A DNA stretch of 64,000 nucleotides from AV40 sp035568175 (GCA_035568175.1 DATMON010000007.1:124001-188000); one strand, 5' to 3'. Numbered from the stretch's first letter, positions 42,549-51,852 are shown. The notes: generated from the letters alone by a model not told the origin. A program made the numbers and translations.

Positions 42549-43609
42549 ACTGCCGGTTGTTGTTGGGTCAGGCAGTGAAACGTGCCAAGACCCCAGATTA
42601 ATTCGCGGCAATCGATTCCGATGACGCGACGTTTGGGAAAACAATCGCGCAAGATTGACAACGCGAGTTCGTCGGCGGGATCGGCGAATGTCGGAACGAG
42701 CACGCAACTGTTCGCGATGTAGAAATTGGCGTAGCTCGCGGGCAAGCGCAGATCTTCGCGAACCATTTTTTTAGGCATCGGCAAAGTGACAATGTCGATC
42801 TTGCACCCGCCGATTTTCATTTCTCGGAGACGCGCAAGATTTTCCTGAAGCGGTTTGTAATTTGCGTCATTGGAATCTTCTTCGACGACGGTTACGACTT
42901 TTGTTTCCGAAACGAAACGCGCGAGATCGTCGATGTGACCGTCGGTGTCGTCGCCTTCGATGCCGTCGCCCAGCCAGAGAATTTCGTGGACGCCAAGAAA
43001 ATCGCGGAGCCGCTGTTCGATTTCGCCTCGATCCAAATTTGGATTCCGATTTTTGTTTAGGAGACACGATTGGCTAGTGAGGAGGGTGCCCGCGCCGTTC
43101 ACTTCGACCGAGCCGCCTTCCAAAATCATTTCCGGGTTAAAAACCGGGACATTCAGGATTGCGGCGACGCGCGTCGGCACAACTTCATCGAGATCGAACG
43201 GCGGATATTTATTTCCCCAGGCGTTGTAATCCCAATCGACGATCGCGAGTTTTGGATCGGCATCGCGGGTCAGGAAAATCGGGCCGTGATCGCGACACCA
43301 CGGCTCGTTCGTTGGGATTTCGTAATAGGTGATGAACTCCTGGTGCGGGAGCGAATCGAGAACTGCGCGCGCTTCAGCTTCGTGTGCGCCGTTGATGACG
43401 TTAATACAGACCGGTTCGGAGTCCGAGCCGGACTGGCCATTACCAACCAGTGCCGCGACCATTTCGCGCAACGCCGGTAATACGCGATCGAAGGAATCGG
43501 GAAAACTGATCCCTTCGCGCCGTGGCCAGGACAACCAGGTCGCGGCGTGCGGTTCCCATTCCGCCGGCATGCGGTAGCCAAGTTTAGCCGGAGTCTTGTC
43601 TGAAGCCAT
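42545..43609 (-). CDS. aguA: Agmatine deiminase
   Basis: 354 residues from the ATG at 43609; an in-frame start at 43645 adds an unconserved leader. It hydrolyses agmatine to N-carbamoylputrescine and ammonia in putrescine synthesis. The guanidino-modifying family signatures are YRMPAEWEPHAATWLSWP, NEPWCRDHGPIFL, LEGGSVEVNG, GDDTDGHIDDLARF and the C-terminal catalytic Cys346 in GTFHCLTQQQP. No carbamoylputrescine amidase gene is adjacent, though the two are often neighbours. Confidence 0.93.
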   Translation of the reverse strand: MASDKTPAKLGYRMPAEWEPHAATWLSWPRREGISFPDSFDRVLPALREMVAALVGNGQSGSDSEPVCINVINGAHEAEARAVLDSLPHQEFITYYEIPTNEPWCRDHGPIFLTRDADPKLAIVDWDYNAWGNKYPPFDLDEVVPTRVAAILNVPVFNPEMILEGGSVEVNGAGTLLTSQSCLLNKNRNPNLDRGEIEQRLRDFLGVHEILWLGDGIEGDDTDGHIDDLARFVSETKVVTVVEEDSNDANYKPLQENLARLREMKIGGCKIDIVTLPMPKKMVREDLRLPASYANFYIANSCVLVPTFADPADELALSILRDCFPKRRVIGIDCRELIWGLGTFHCLTQQQPAV

Positions 43610-43766
43610 GCGCGACAAACTAAAGGCAGGGGCGATTGACCTCAATCTCCCGCCGGGGTTGGCCCGTGGTCAGCCATGGGCAAAGCAGGCCGATGATACA
43701 GCAGCGCTCAACCGCGTCGCTAACAATTCCCGCAGTTGAGGAACGATGTCGATCTTGCGCCGGTGC
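43610..43766. other. Intergenic stretch with a recurring-word site
   Basis: The 157 bases between aguA and the next leftward gene hold an exact GATGTCGATCTT (43744-43755) and no reading frame I can support. It should include the aguA promoter, but no clear -35/-10 pair was recognised. Confidence 0.45.
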
Positions 43767-44177
43767 CTAAGGGCCGCTTGAAACGCTTGGTTTGTAAATC
43801 GCGCCGATCAGTGCACCGGCAAGGGCGAACTCGAGCACATCACCGATGCCGCCCATCAGGAGGATCTTCGGCGTCAGCGGTTCGACCGCAAACCGGACGA
43901 AATGCAGCCCAACCAAAATCAGCCCAACGAGAATGCCGACGCATATGCCTGAGCTGATACTGCCGCCGCCATGACGGGCGTAAAGCATCGTCAGAAAGAA
44001 CGCCATCACGACGTGGCCGAGAATGAGCGAAGGCCAAATCATGTCGTCGTGAGCGCGATAGTGGCTTTGGATTTCCATGTAGGCCGACTTCATGAGAATG
44101 CCGTGCCAGACAAATCCGAAGAAGAACACGAAAACGAACGTTACGACGAATGCGATTAAGAATTTTTTCCAGTTCAT
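43767..44177 (-). CDS. Small hypothetical membrane protein
   Basis: 136 residues with about four membrane helices: FLIAFVVTFVFVFFFGFVWH, SLILGHVVMAFFLTMLYAR, SGICVGILVGLILVGLHFV and VLEFALAGALIGAIYKP. The pattern resembles small DUF1761/DUF-type inner-membrane proteins, but I cannot name the family. It stands alone, with 104 bases separating it from the next gene. Confidence 0.7.
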   Translation of the reverse strand: MNWKKFLIAFVVTFVFVFFFGFVWHGILMKSAYMEIQSHYRAHDDMIWPSLILGHVVMAFFLTMLYARHGGGSISSGICVGILVGLILVGLHFVRFAVEPLTPKILLMGGIGDVLEFALAGALIGAIYKPSVSSGP

Positions 44178-44281
44178 AAGTTTTTCAGGCTGTTAGTGAT
44201 TACTAACCCTCAAGAACCCTCGACTTGGCTTGCGGAATTTCGCGCTGATTGTCGATCTAAATTTATCAGGAACTGCGCTCA

Positions 44282-45334
44282 CTAATCGTGCAGCCCTGGT
44301 ATATGGCCGTAGCCCACAAAGCTCGGCTGCAATTTGCCATCGCCGTTTTTGTCCCGGCGCGGAATGTTGAAATCGAACACGCTCACACCGTAGCGCGATT
44401 CCCCTTGATAAACGCGGCCGTCACTCGCGCCCACCATGACACGTCGTCCAGTCTTCTTTTCGCGGCCAAGATAAATCATGGCGTGGGTGATCGGCGGGTC
44501 GCGCTCTATCGCGTAGGTTCCGGTCCAGAAAAGCAAATCGCCGGGCTTCAAGTCTTCCAATTCGAAAGAGTCCTCCTTTTGACTCAGGACCGATTCAAAC
44601 TGCCGACCTCGGCGGAGCCAGACATATTGCTGGCTCGAATCGCGCGGCACTTCAGCGACGTCATTTTGTTTGAGCACATAATAAACAAAACCCGAGCAAT
44701 CCATTCCGCCGTCGGCCGGGTCGGCCGAGCCATATTTATAATCGAGATTGCGCGTGGTCAGTTCGAGCGCCGAAGTCAGGAGCTTCTGCACCTTGAGCGG
44801 ATAGTTTTCGAAACCTTTGATCTGATTCGGCAGCAAAGTCGCGTTCGGAGCACCGCGTTTTGGCGATGGCGATGGCGGAGGCGGAGGCGGAGCTGATTCC
44901 GGTGGGCTTGGGGCTGGAGATATCGATCCTTCCGGCGTTTCAAATGGCTCCGGAGTGGGCGATCCCTTCTTCTTGTGATGCGCTGAAGCGGTGGGTGCAG
45001 GCGTCGGCGAGATCTTTTTCTTCTTCGGAGTCGGCGTGGGAGTCTCCTGTTCCACTGTCGGAGTTCGTTTCTTTTTCGGGGAAGAAGTCGGCGACGGCGT
45101 TGGCGATTCCTCTTCCTTTGGTGGCGGCGAATGCTTTTTCTTTGGCAACGGAGTTGGTGTTGGCGTCGGCGATTTCCCTTTCGTCGCGCTGACAGTTTTC
45201 TTTTTTCGGCGCGGCGTCGGCGTCGGTGTCGCGAAGATTTTCTTGAGCGCCTGGCCAAGTGTCTGTTCGGCCCCGTCGCTCGCCGGAGCGACAACACCTA
45301 TGCACAGAATTAGAATCAGAGCGCGGAGAAGCAT
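44282..45334 (-). CDS. Secreted NlpC/P60 cysteine peptidase with Pro-Thr/Lys linker
   Basis: 350 residues. A signal peptide (MLLRALILILCIGVVAPASDG) is followed by residues 35-160 of alternating TPTPTP and KKKK tracts, a long flexible, highly basic linker likely to span or bind peptidoglycan. The NlpC/P60 domain occupies about 175-345, with catalytic Cys213 (GGMDCSGFVYYV) and His284 (PITHAMIYLG) and KPGDLLFW between. Such enzymes cut peptide bonds in peptidoglycan stems. Its start is 74 bases from the divergent ggt gene. Confidence 0.9.
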   Translation of the reverse strand: MLLRALILILCIGVVAPASDGAEQTLGQALKKIFATPTPTPRRKKKTVSATKGKSPTPTPTPLPKKKHSPPPKEEESPTPSPTSSPKKKRTPTVEQETPTPTPKKKKISPTPAPTASAHHKKKGSPTPEPFETPEGSISPAPSPPESAPPPPPPSPSPKRGAPNATLLPNQIKGFENYPLKVQKLLTSALELTTRNLDYKYGSADPADGGMDCSGFVYYVLKQNDVAEVPRDSSQQYVWLRRGRQFESVLSQKEDSFELEDLKPGDLLFWTGTYAIERDPPITHAMIYLGREKKTGRRVMVGASDGRVYQGESRYGVSVFDFNIPRRDKNGDGKLQPSFVGYGHIPGLHD

Positions 45335-45408
45335 GTAGTATGTGATTGGACGCAGAATGGTTACGATTCCTTGAATCAGAGTTGCTCAATCGTAGTAGTC
45401 TTTCCCTT

Positions 45409-47127
45409 ATGAAAGCGATCCGATTTGTCGTTGCTCTTTTGCTCGTTGTCGATTTTGCATCTGCCCAAATCGATCGGATCACTGGGAAAAATTTCGCAAC
45501 ACGGTCGGAAGTTCTGGCGAGACACGGGATGGTTTGCACGAGCGTGCCGGCCGCGACTCAAGTTGGGATCGACATTTTGAAGAAGGGCGGCAGCGCAGTG
45601 GATGCGGCGATCGCCGCGAATGCGACGCTCGGTTTGATGGAGCCGGTTTCGAATGGAGTTGGGGGGGATTTGTTCGCGATCGTTTACAGCGCAAAAGAAA
45701 ACAAACTTTACGGAATCAACGGGAGCGGACGCTCGCCACTCGGTTTGAGCTTCGAGCAAATGAAGGCTGAGCTCGACAAACTGAACCGCAAAACGATTCC
45801 GCCGCAGGGGATGTTGCCGATCAGCGTGCCGGGAACCGTGGATGCGTGGGCCGAGCTGCACAAAAAGTTCGGCAAATTGAAACTCGCCGATGATCTCGCG
45901 CCGGCGATTCATTATGCGGAAGAAGGTTTTCCGGTTACGGAATTGATTGCCTATTACTGGGCGTTCGGGCCGCGGCTTTACAAGGGATTGCCGGGAGCAT
46001 TTCTCGAGACTTATACGCTCGATGGTCAGGGCCGGACGCCTGCCAAGGGGGATATTTTTAAAAATCCGGCGCTCGCAAAAACGTTGCGATTAATTGGCGA
46101 GAAAGGGCGCGACGCTTTTTACAAAGGCGAGATCGCGGACAAGATCGACAGCTTCATGCAACAGAACGGCGGTTTTCTACGCAAAGCGGACTTCGAGAAG
46201 CATACTAGCACGTGGGTTGATCCCGTTTCGACGAACTATCGGGGCTACGAGGTTTTCGAATTGCCGCCCAACGGACAAGGGATCGCGACGCTGCAAATCC
46301 TGAATATTCTGGAAGGATTCGATCTGCGTGCGATGGGACACAATTCGCCCGAGACCCTGCACACGATGATTGAAGCGAAGAAAATCGCGTGGGCGGATCG
46401 CGCGAAGTACTACGCTGATCCCGCGTTTGCCAAAATTCCCCTAGCGAAATTGATTTCGAAGGAATATGCGGTCGAACGTCGCAAACTGATTGATCCGAAT
46501 CGCGCCGCGAAGATTGTTGCCGCCGGCAAGATCGACAACGGCGACACGATTTACATGTGCGCGGCCGATGACGAAGGAAACATGGTTTCGCTGATTCAAA
46601 GCAACTATCGCGGCATGGGCAGCGGCATCGTGGTGCCGGGACTGGGGTTTATGTTTCAGGATCGCGGCGAATTGTTTTCGATGGAACCGGGACACGCGAA
46701 CGTTTACGCGCCAGGGAAGCGCCCGTTTCACACCATCATTCCGGGGTTCGTAATGAAAGATGGCAAACCGTGGGAAGCGTTTGGCGTAATGGGCGGCGGG
46801 ATGCAACCGCAAGGTCATGCACAAGTGCTAACGAACCAGATCGATTTCGGATTGAACGTGCAGGAAGCGGGCGACGCGTCGCGCTGGCAACATGAAGGCG
46901 ACAACGAACCGACCGGCGAAAGAATGGAAAACGGGGGTTACGTGAATCTCGAATCCGGCATTCCCGCTGAAACGCAGCGCGAATTGAAGAAACGCGGACA
47001 CGATGTGCGTGTCGATGTCGGGGGTTACGGCGGCTATCAAGCGATCAAAGTTGAGATGCACGATGGCCAGCGCGTTTACGTCGGCGCAAGCGAGTCGCGT
47101 AAAGACGGCCAGGCGGCGGGATACTAA
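45409..47127 (+). CDS. ggt: Gamma-glutamyltranspeptidase
   Basis: 572 residues from the ATG at 45409, preceded by no conserved residues; the signal peptide is MKAIRFVVALLLVVDFASA. It is an Ntn-hydrolase that self-cleaves to expose a catalytic threonine, most likely Thr380 in NGDTIYMCAADDEGNMVSLIQ. Other signatures: ARHGMVCTSVPAATQVGIDIL, GGSAVDAAIAANATLGLMEP, PNGQGIATLQILNIL and GSGIVVPGLGFMFQDRG. It degrades glutathione or transfers gamma-glutamyl groups in the periplasm. It converges with the coiled-coil gene. Confidence 0.93.
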   Translation: MKAIRFVVALLLVVDFASAQIDRITGKNFATRSEVLARHGMVCTSVPAATQVGIDILKKGGSAVDAAIAANATLGLMEPVSNGVGGDLFAIVYSAKENKLYGINGSGRSPLGLSFEQMKAELDKLNRKTIPPQGMLPISVPGTVDAWAELHKKFGKLKLADDLAPAIHYAEEGFPVTELIAYYWAFGPRLYKGLPGAFLETYTLDGQGRTPAKGDIFKNPALAKTLRLIGEKGRDAFYKGEIADKIDSFMQQNGGFLRKADFEKHTSTWVDPVSTNYRGYEVFELPPNGQGIATLQILNILEGFDLRAMGHNSPETLHTMIEAKKIAWADRAKYYADPAFAKIPLAKLISKEYAVERRKLIDPNRAAKIVAAGKIDNGDTIYMCAADDEGNMVSLIQSNYRGMGSGIVVPGLGFMFQDRGELFSMEPGHANVYAPGKRPFHTIIPGFVMKDGKPWEAFGVMGGGMQPQGHAQVLTNQIDFGLNVQEAGDASRWQHEGDNEPTGERMENGGYVNLESGIPAETQRELKKRGHDVRVDVGGYGGYQAIKVEMHDGQRVYVGASESRKDGQAAGY

Positions 47128-47130
47128 TTT

Positions 47131-47724
47131 TTAATTCTTTGGCGCCTTGAGCTCCGCCAATTTTTGAATCGCACGCTCGACGTCTGATTTTCGCGCGCTG
47201 CCGAGGGCGAGGAGTTTCTCTTGCCGGTGGACATTGGCTTCGGCCGCATCGATCTCAGTTTGCTCGCGTTTGGCGGTCGCGGCGTGCGCCGCTTCGATCG
47301 CGAGCGCCAGGCGAGTTTCCGTTTGCGCCGTGTCCGGTTTTGCGATTTCCCCCGCGGTCAGCTGTTTTTCTTTTTCCAACATTTCTTCCTTCGCGCAGGT
47401 CAACCGAGCATTAGCGAGATCAAATTCGAGATGAACGCAGCGTAGAACCCGCTGCTCGGCTTCCAGTTTCGAGAGCGCACCGATTTTGCAAAACCGTTCT
47501 GCGCTGACAGCGTTTCTCTTGGCCCGCTCGAATTCTCTTTCGAGCTTTGCCAGATCGACATCGCGCGTCGGAGAGGGAGCGGCTTTCGCAGTGGACAGCT
47601 GCTCGTCCTCGCGATTCGGAATCAGCAGAGGCGGTTCGATGTCGAACGAGTCAGGATCTTTGTTCGGCTCCCGCGCGAACAAAGTTAGGGCGACAAATCC
47701 AAGAAGAAGCGCGGTGCCGCGCAT
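47131..47724 (-). CDS. Secreted coiled-coil hypothetical protein
   Basis: 197 residues with a signal peptide (MRGTALLLGFVALTLFA). Residues 55-190 are charged helices rich in Ala, Glu and Lys. The pattern FCKIGALSKLEAEQRVLRC and EKLLALGSARKSDVERAI recurs at both ends of the helical part, resembling the hairpin arms of periplasmic adaptor or TolC-type proteins. No membrane-fusion beta domains follow. The role is unknown; it stops 3 bases from the convergent ggt. Confidence 0.65.
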   Translation of the reverse strand: MRGTALLLGFVALTLFAREPNKDPDSFDIEPPLLIPNREDEQLSTAKAAPSPTRDVDLAKLEREFERAKRNAVSAERFCKIGALSKLEAEQRVLRCVHLEFDLANARLTCAKEEMLEKEKQLTAGEIAKPDTAQTETRLALAIEAAHAATAKREQTEIDAAEANVHRQEKLLALGSARKSDVERAIQKLAELKAPKN

Positions 47725-47767
47725 CGTGCTGAAATTATATCATCGACCGCCGTTCGACGAAGCAAAT

Positions 47768-48736
47768 TTAGTGATGTCCGCCGAGCCCACCAAGTCCGCC
47801 ACCAAGCCCACCAAGTCCGCCGCCTAGTCCGCCGCCGAGACCACCACCGACTCCACCCATGGCACCACCGACACCGCCGCCCAAGCCACCGCTCATCATC
47901 ATCTGACTTGGTGCCTGAATCGCATTCATAGGCGCCTGGGTTTGGTTAGAAGTTTGCTGAATGTTTTGAGTTGTTGATCTTGCGACTGAAGTCGGGCTCT
48001 TGGTCTGGCCCACTACCTTTTGCTGCGTGCTCGAAACTTTCCGCCGGGTCGAGCTGCGCGTCGTGCTTGCGGTTCGAGTGGCTGTCGTCTTCGGCGTTAT
48101 CGATGTCGCCGTTTGAGAAAGAGACTGAAACAATGAGTCAGTACCGGGAACAGAAGGCACCTCCACTCCCCCGGGGATAGAAGGCGCAGACGGAAGGGAA
48201 GGTACAGTCGGAAGAAGCGTTGGACCGGCGCCGACCGGCGCTGTTACCGTTGGGTTGCTCGGGCCAAGCGAGGTGGCGGGCTGAGAAAAATCCGAGGGCC
48301 CAGCATTTTTTTCCAAAGGAGCTTTGGCTTCGTCTCTCTTGGTCGATCCGGCTTCATTGTTAGCCAACTGATCGACCCGATTCAGCTGCGCACCAATGTC
48401 GATCTTTTCGGTGGAAAGCGGACGCTGATAAAGAAATTCGCTCGGCCAGGCGGCGGCCGCCCGCAAAAGTTCGCCGCCATTAAAAAAGTAAAACGCGCAG
48501 GCAAGTCCGCCAACCGAAGCGATCGTGACGAAGAATATATTCGCCCAGGTCGATCGACTGAGCTGGACGCCGCGTCTGAAAACACTTGTTTTCTTATCGA
48601 CCGGGGCGGCAGAGGCCGGCGTTAAAGTTGCCGGCGACGAAAACAATTTTTCGCCAGGGGTTGAGAGCGCTTCGCGGAAATCGAGTTGGGGCATACCCTT
48701 TGCCGTCAGCCGGATAATACGGCCGACGGACGACAT
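47768..48736 (-). CDS. Single-pass protein with glycine-rich tail
   Basis: 322 residues: a cytoplasmic N-terminus of about 65 residues, one helix (NIFFVTIASVGGLACAFYFF), a long Pro/Ser/Thr-rich low-complexity part, and a C-terminal 45-residue Gly-Gly-Leu repeat ending GGHH. The topology suggests a TonB-like or envelope-spanning anchor, but no TonB domain is seen. I do not recognise the family. A second in-frame ATG at 48694 (MPQLDFREAL) could be the true start. Confidence 0.6.
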   Translation of the reverse strand: MSSVGRIIRLTAKGMPQLDFREALSTPGEKLFSSPATLTPASAAPVDKKTSVFRRGVQLSRSTWANIFFVTIASVGGLACAFYFFNGGELLRAAAAWPSEFLYQRPLSTEKIDIGAQLNRVDQLANNEAGSTKRDEAKAPLEKNAGPSDFSQPATSLGPSNPTVTAPVGAGPTLLPTVPSLPSAPSIPGGVEVPSVPGTDSLFQSLSQTATSITPKTTATRTASTTRSSTRRKVSSTQQKVVGQTKSPTSVARSTTQNIQQTSNQTQAPMNAIQAPSQMMMSGGLGGGVGGAMGGVGGGLGGGLGGGLGGLGGGLGGLGGHH

Positions 48737-48829
48737 TTATACAGCACAAATTATTCCGGAGCAACATCGTAGGAGACCTCGAGAAAGGCTTTCAGAAAGT
48801 CCGGCCAAGTAGATTTTTTCCTTGGCAAA

Positions 48830-49396
48830 GTGGGTTCTTATGGCATAGGACACGCTCGGAAACGGTCTGTGTATCCTCTGAGCCCTAAAATCCTAATCGG
48901 CGCGGCGGTTTTGGCCGCAATCATATCGTCCGCGAACGCGAACCCTTTCCCGGCTTCTGGTCCAACGGTGCCCGGAACGCGCGCTCGTCTTCTTTTGGGT
49001 CAGGCAGCTGCTCCGGAGGGTGCGCCGTTCGCAGTGAAGCGGGCCATTTGGGCAGCGAACCAGCTTCATCGCAAGCCATACGTTTTTGGAGGCGGCCACA
49101 AATCATTTATTGATCGCGGTTACGATTGCTCGGGCACAGTTTCCTATGCCCTCGGCGCAGCTGGCTTGCTAAAATCGCCCATCAGTTCCACCGAGTTTCG
49201 CAACTTTGGCGAGCGCGGTCGCGGCAAATGGATCACTGTTTATGCACGCAATGGTCACACTTACGCCATCATCGCAGGCCTGCGATTGGACACGACGCCT
49301 TATTTGACAGCGCACGACCGATGGCAGCCGGGTTGGCAAGTGGCTGAGCGTGTACCGGCGAGTGGTTTCGAAGCGCGGCACCCGGTTGGGTTGTAA
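48830..49396 (+). CDS. Secreted NlpC/P60-like cysteine peptidase
   Basis: 188 residues from a GTG start. A hydrophobic signal segment at 20-38 is followed by a short linker and an NlpC/P60-like domain: YVFGGGHKSFIDRGYDCSGTVSYAL with Cys100, and YARNGHTYAIIAGLRLDT with His143. The domain is compact and ends HPVGL. It differs from the 44282-45334 enzyme by lacking the basic linker. Peptidoglycan cleavage is the expected activity. Confidence 0.85.
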   Translation: MGSYGIGHARKRSVYPLSPKILIGAAVLAAIISSANANPFPASGPTVPGTRARLLLGQAAAPEGAPFAVKRAIWAANQLHRKPYVFGGGHKSFIDRGYDCSGTVSYALGAAGLLKSPISSTEFRNFGERGRGKWITVYARNGHTYAIIAGLRLDTTPYLTAHDRWQPGWQVAERVPASGFEARHPVGL

Positions 49397-49444
49397 ATCT
49401 TCGGGGGTAGCGCCAAGATCGCTCCGGCAAAGGACCGATTCGCC

Positions 49445-50089
49445 GTGGCGAACAATACCAGATCGACATGCATCGGGCGCGATTTTGGTTTAGGCCGCGC
49501 CGAACTGCTCCAGTTCCGTGCGTTAAAAACGCCTTCCGGTGTGCAGCGTTTGTTGGACGAGTTGCCTTATAATCTTGGTTACACCGCGCGTTCGCCGAAA
49601 CATGTTTTGCAGGAACGGACCGCATCTTGTCTGGAAGGCGGAATTTTTGCCGCGGCCGCACTTCGCGTTCTCGGTTTCCCTCCGCTCATCTTCGATTTGG
49701 AAGCGGAGCAAGACACGGATCACGTAGTCGCGATTTTTAAACTGCGCGGACACTGGGGCGCGGTGGCGAAATCCAACTTTACCGGTTGTCGTTATCGCGA
49801 GCCGGTCTATCGCACTCTCCGCGAGCTGGCGATGAGCTATTTCAATATTTATTTCAATCTGCGTTTCGAGCGCACCCTGCGCCGCTACTCGCGTCCGGTG
49901 AACCTCGCCCGCTTCGACCATCTTAATTGGATGACAACCGATGAGCCGGTTTGGTTTATCGCCGAACATCTTTGCGAGATCCCGCACATTTCTCTGCTCA
50001 CATCGGGAATGAAAAAAAATCTCACCCGCCTTGATCCACGCAGTGTTGCCGGCGAAATGGTCGGTCACCGAAAAAAATCGCGGCGATAG
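49445..50089 (+). CDS. Transglutaminase-like cysteine protein
   Basis: 214 residues, no signal peptide, GTG start. The core ERTASCLEGGIFAAAALRVLG (Cys62) followed by DTDHVVAIFKLRGHWGAVAKSN (His93) matches the Cys and His regions of transglutaminase-like enzymes. The usual third acidic residue is not obvious. The basic C-terminus ends HRKKSRR. It follows the NlpC/P60 gene by 48 bases on the same strand. Activity is unknown. Confidence 0.6.
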   Translation: MANNTRSTCIGRDFGLGRAELLQFRALKTPSGVQRLLDELPYNLGYTARSPKHVLQERTASCLEGGIFAAAALRVLGFPPLIFDLEAEQDTDHVVAIFKLRGHWGAVAKSNFTGCRYREPVYRTLRELAMSYFNIYFNLRFERTLRRYSRPVNLARFDHLNWMTTDEPVWFIAEHLCEIPHISLLTSGMKKNLTRLDPRSVAGEMVGHRKKSRR

Positions 50090-50229
50090 TTTCGTTATTT
50101 TGTCGAATCAATCTGGCGCCGGGGGGTCTTGAACAGTAAACAGCTGCATACCGGCAAAGTAAGATTGTAGATGAGGAAGATTACGACAAACCAGCCGTGG
50201 AAGCGCCCTTCGTTTTGAGAACGTTCCGG

Positions 50230-50703
50230 TCAGGCGGAACAGACTCGCGCCGCGGTCGCCGCTGCTTCCAATTCCAAAGGCGCATTCGGATAGCCGACGG
50301 TTGCGCATTGGAAAATGTAAGTCTGGAGAAATGGAAGGATTCCGCCGAGTCGTTGAAATTGTGCGGTGTGGACGAGTTCATGAGCAATCAGCGCGCGATC
50401 GCGCCAGGAGTCGGCGCGAACAAAAATTCCATTATCCAAGGCGAGACCGCGCGGCGCGGCGGTTAGAAAATGAATTGAAGCAGCCGCCGCCTTAAGCATG
50501 GGATGCGCCGGCACGGGAATCGCCTCGACCCGGAGCAAACGCACGCGCTCGGGATTTCGCACGCCGATCGCTTTGGCGTCAGCCAGTTCATTTTCTGAAA
50601 GCGGCACGCCCTGGGACAATACCCGCTGTTTTTGTGCCGCCGCCCAGTGGGCTGCGAGCGGAAGAAGCTCTTCCAACTGCTCGATGGTTGCTTGTCGATC
50701 CAT
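50230..50703 (-). CDS. Small HExxH zinc-peptidase-like protein
   Basis: 157 residues from the ATG at 50703. The single motif ALIAHELVHTAQFQRLGG holds His108-Glu109-x-x-His112, followed by FLQTYIFQC and the acidic ELEAAA that may provide a third ligand. The pattern resembles the DUF4157 peptidase-like domain. No signal peptide. The gene stands alone; 140 bases separate it from the convergent transglutaminase-like gene. Confidence 0.65.
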   Translation of the reverse strand: MDRQATIEQLEELLPLAAHWAAAQKQRVLSQGVPLSENELADAKAIGVRNPERVRLLRVEAIPVPAHPMLKAAAASIHFLTAAPRGLALDNGIFVRADSWRDRALIAHELVHTAQFQRLGGILPFLQTYIFQCATVGYPNAPLELEAAATAARVCSA

Positions 50704-50857
50704 GTGACTGATCAACAGCAAAATTCTAGCCGAACATGAAAAAATTCGCGTTGCTGAGAAGAACGTGAATCGGTCTGATCACGCCATGTCGAACTTAGTC
50801 TTGGTTTTGTCTTCTGGCGTTGCTCAGCTGCCCGCAGCAATCATCACCAAGGCGTTT

Positions 50858-50880
50858 GTACCGATTTTAATTATCGGTAC
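50858..50880. repeat. Stem-loop GTACCGAT / ATCGGTAC
   Basis: An 8-base perfect stem with loop TTTAATT in the 249-base gap between the zinc-peptidase-like gene and the pilin gene. No poly-T follows, so it is not a typical terminator for either side. Nothing else convincing was seen in this gap. Confidence 0.55.
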
Positions 50881-50952
50881 CGCCAAGAAGCATCATTATC
50901 GGCGGAATTATTCACGGCTCGCGTTAACTCGCGCGAATGCCGCCACGCGCCC

Positions 50953-51354
50953 TTACGGTCCGTAAGGTGACCAGAAGCCCAAGCCGGCTACGTCCGACAA
51001 TGTGGCGTAGTCCGCTGGGGGCACCGTGGGAATGGTATCGACCGCTTGTGGGCCGTATGCGGTTCCCAGTAGGCTGTTGCCGCTGTTGTAGAGGAGCGAA
51101 CCCTTCTTCAAGTAGTTCGTCCAATCAGTGACGGCAACTGTGTCGCCGGTGTGCCGGTTGGTTTCGATCGCGTACTGGTCGCACGCTGAATCGATCATGC
51201 GCAGATCGTTCAAGATTCGGCTGGCTTGCGAGCGTTTGCGCGCCCGGAGGAATCCCGGGACGGCAATCGCGGCGAGCAATGCGATGATTGCGACCACGAT
51301 CATGATTTCTACCAAGGTGAACCCTTTGTGCGACTTTGCTCCGAACGTCTTCAT
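50953..51354 (-). CDS. Type IV pilin-like protein
   Basis: 133 residues from the ATG at 51354. The prepilin leader ends MKTFGAKSHKG, with cleavage before FTLVEIMIVVAIIALLAAIAVPGF, which includes the conserved Glu at mature position 5. A globular part of about 95 residues follows and has only one cysteine. It is a single pilin gene without assembly genes around it, so the pilus machinery must be elsewhere. Type IV pilins and pseudopilins serve in motility, secretion or DNA uptake. It is divergent from the marR gene. Confidence 0.9.
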   Translation of the reverse strand: MKTFGAKSHKGFTLVEIMIVVAIIALLAAIAVPGFLRARKRSQASRILNDLRMIDSACDQYAIETNRHTGDTVAVTDWTNYLKKGSLLYNSGNSLLGTAYGPQAVDTIPTVPPADYATLSDVAGLGFWSPYGP

Positions 51355-51441
51355 ATAATATATAGCAAAAGATAGCAGCCAGCATGCCAATATATCGACG
51401 GTAGATATGTCGCCGGACGAGACCCGATATTTGATTCCCAG

Positions 51442-51852
51442 ATGACCCACGTCCCTCCAGACGACTACCAGGCACTCGCCGACTTTCGCTATCTGCTTCG
51501 CAAGTTCCTGCGTTTCAGCAAAGACTTCCTACGCTCAACCGCGGTCCTAAATCCCGAACAATATGAAGCATTGCTCGCGATCAAGAGTTTTGCCACACCA
51601 GTCGGTCTAACCATCTCGCAATTGAGCGAGCGGCTCCAGGTAAGACATCACTCGGCCGTCAATATTGTCGATCGTTTGGTGGAACGAAAACTCGTTACTC
51701 GCGAAGCCGGCGAGACCGACCGTCGCCGGCGCCACGTTCATCTCACCGCTAAAGGCGAGAAGTTGATCGAGGAACTTGCGGCCCCGCACCGCAAAGAGAT
51801 TCGCGAAAGAAGTGCGGAAATGATTAAAGCCTTGGAACGATTAAAAAAATGA
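51442..51852 (+). CDS. MarR-family transcriptional regulator
   Basis: 136 residues. The winged-helix domain reads LTISQLSERLQVRHHSAVNIVDRLVERKLVTREAGETDRRRRHVHLTAKG (about 56-105), the MarR recognition helix and wing, flanked by dimerisation helices. It overlaps the following VOC-family gene by ATGA, so it may regulate that gene and itself. The 87-base gap to the divergent pilin gene is the likely operator region; no palindrome was confirmed there. Confidence 0.92.
   Translation: MTHVPPDDYQALADFRYLLRKFLRFSKDFLRSTAVLNPEQYEALLAIKSFATPVGLTISQLSERLQVRHHSAVNIVDRLVERKLVTREAGETDRRRRHVHLTAKGEKLIEELAAPHRKEIRERSAEMIKALERLKK

Noticed and set aside
50765..50965. Possible 66-residue protein between the zinc-peptidase-like and pilin genes
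   Set aside because: No ribosome-binding site, overlaps the end of the pilin gene and carries a hairpin; more likely non-coding.
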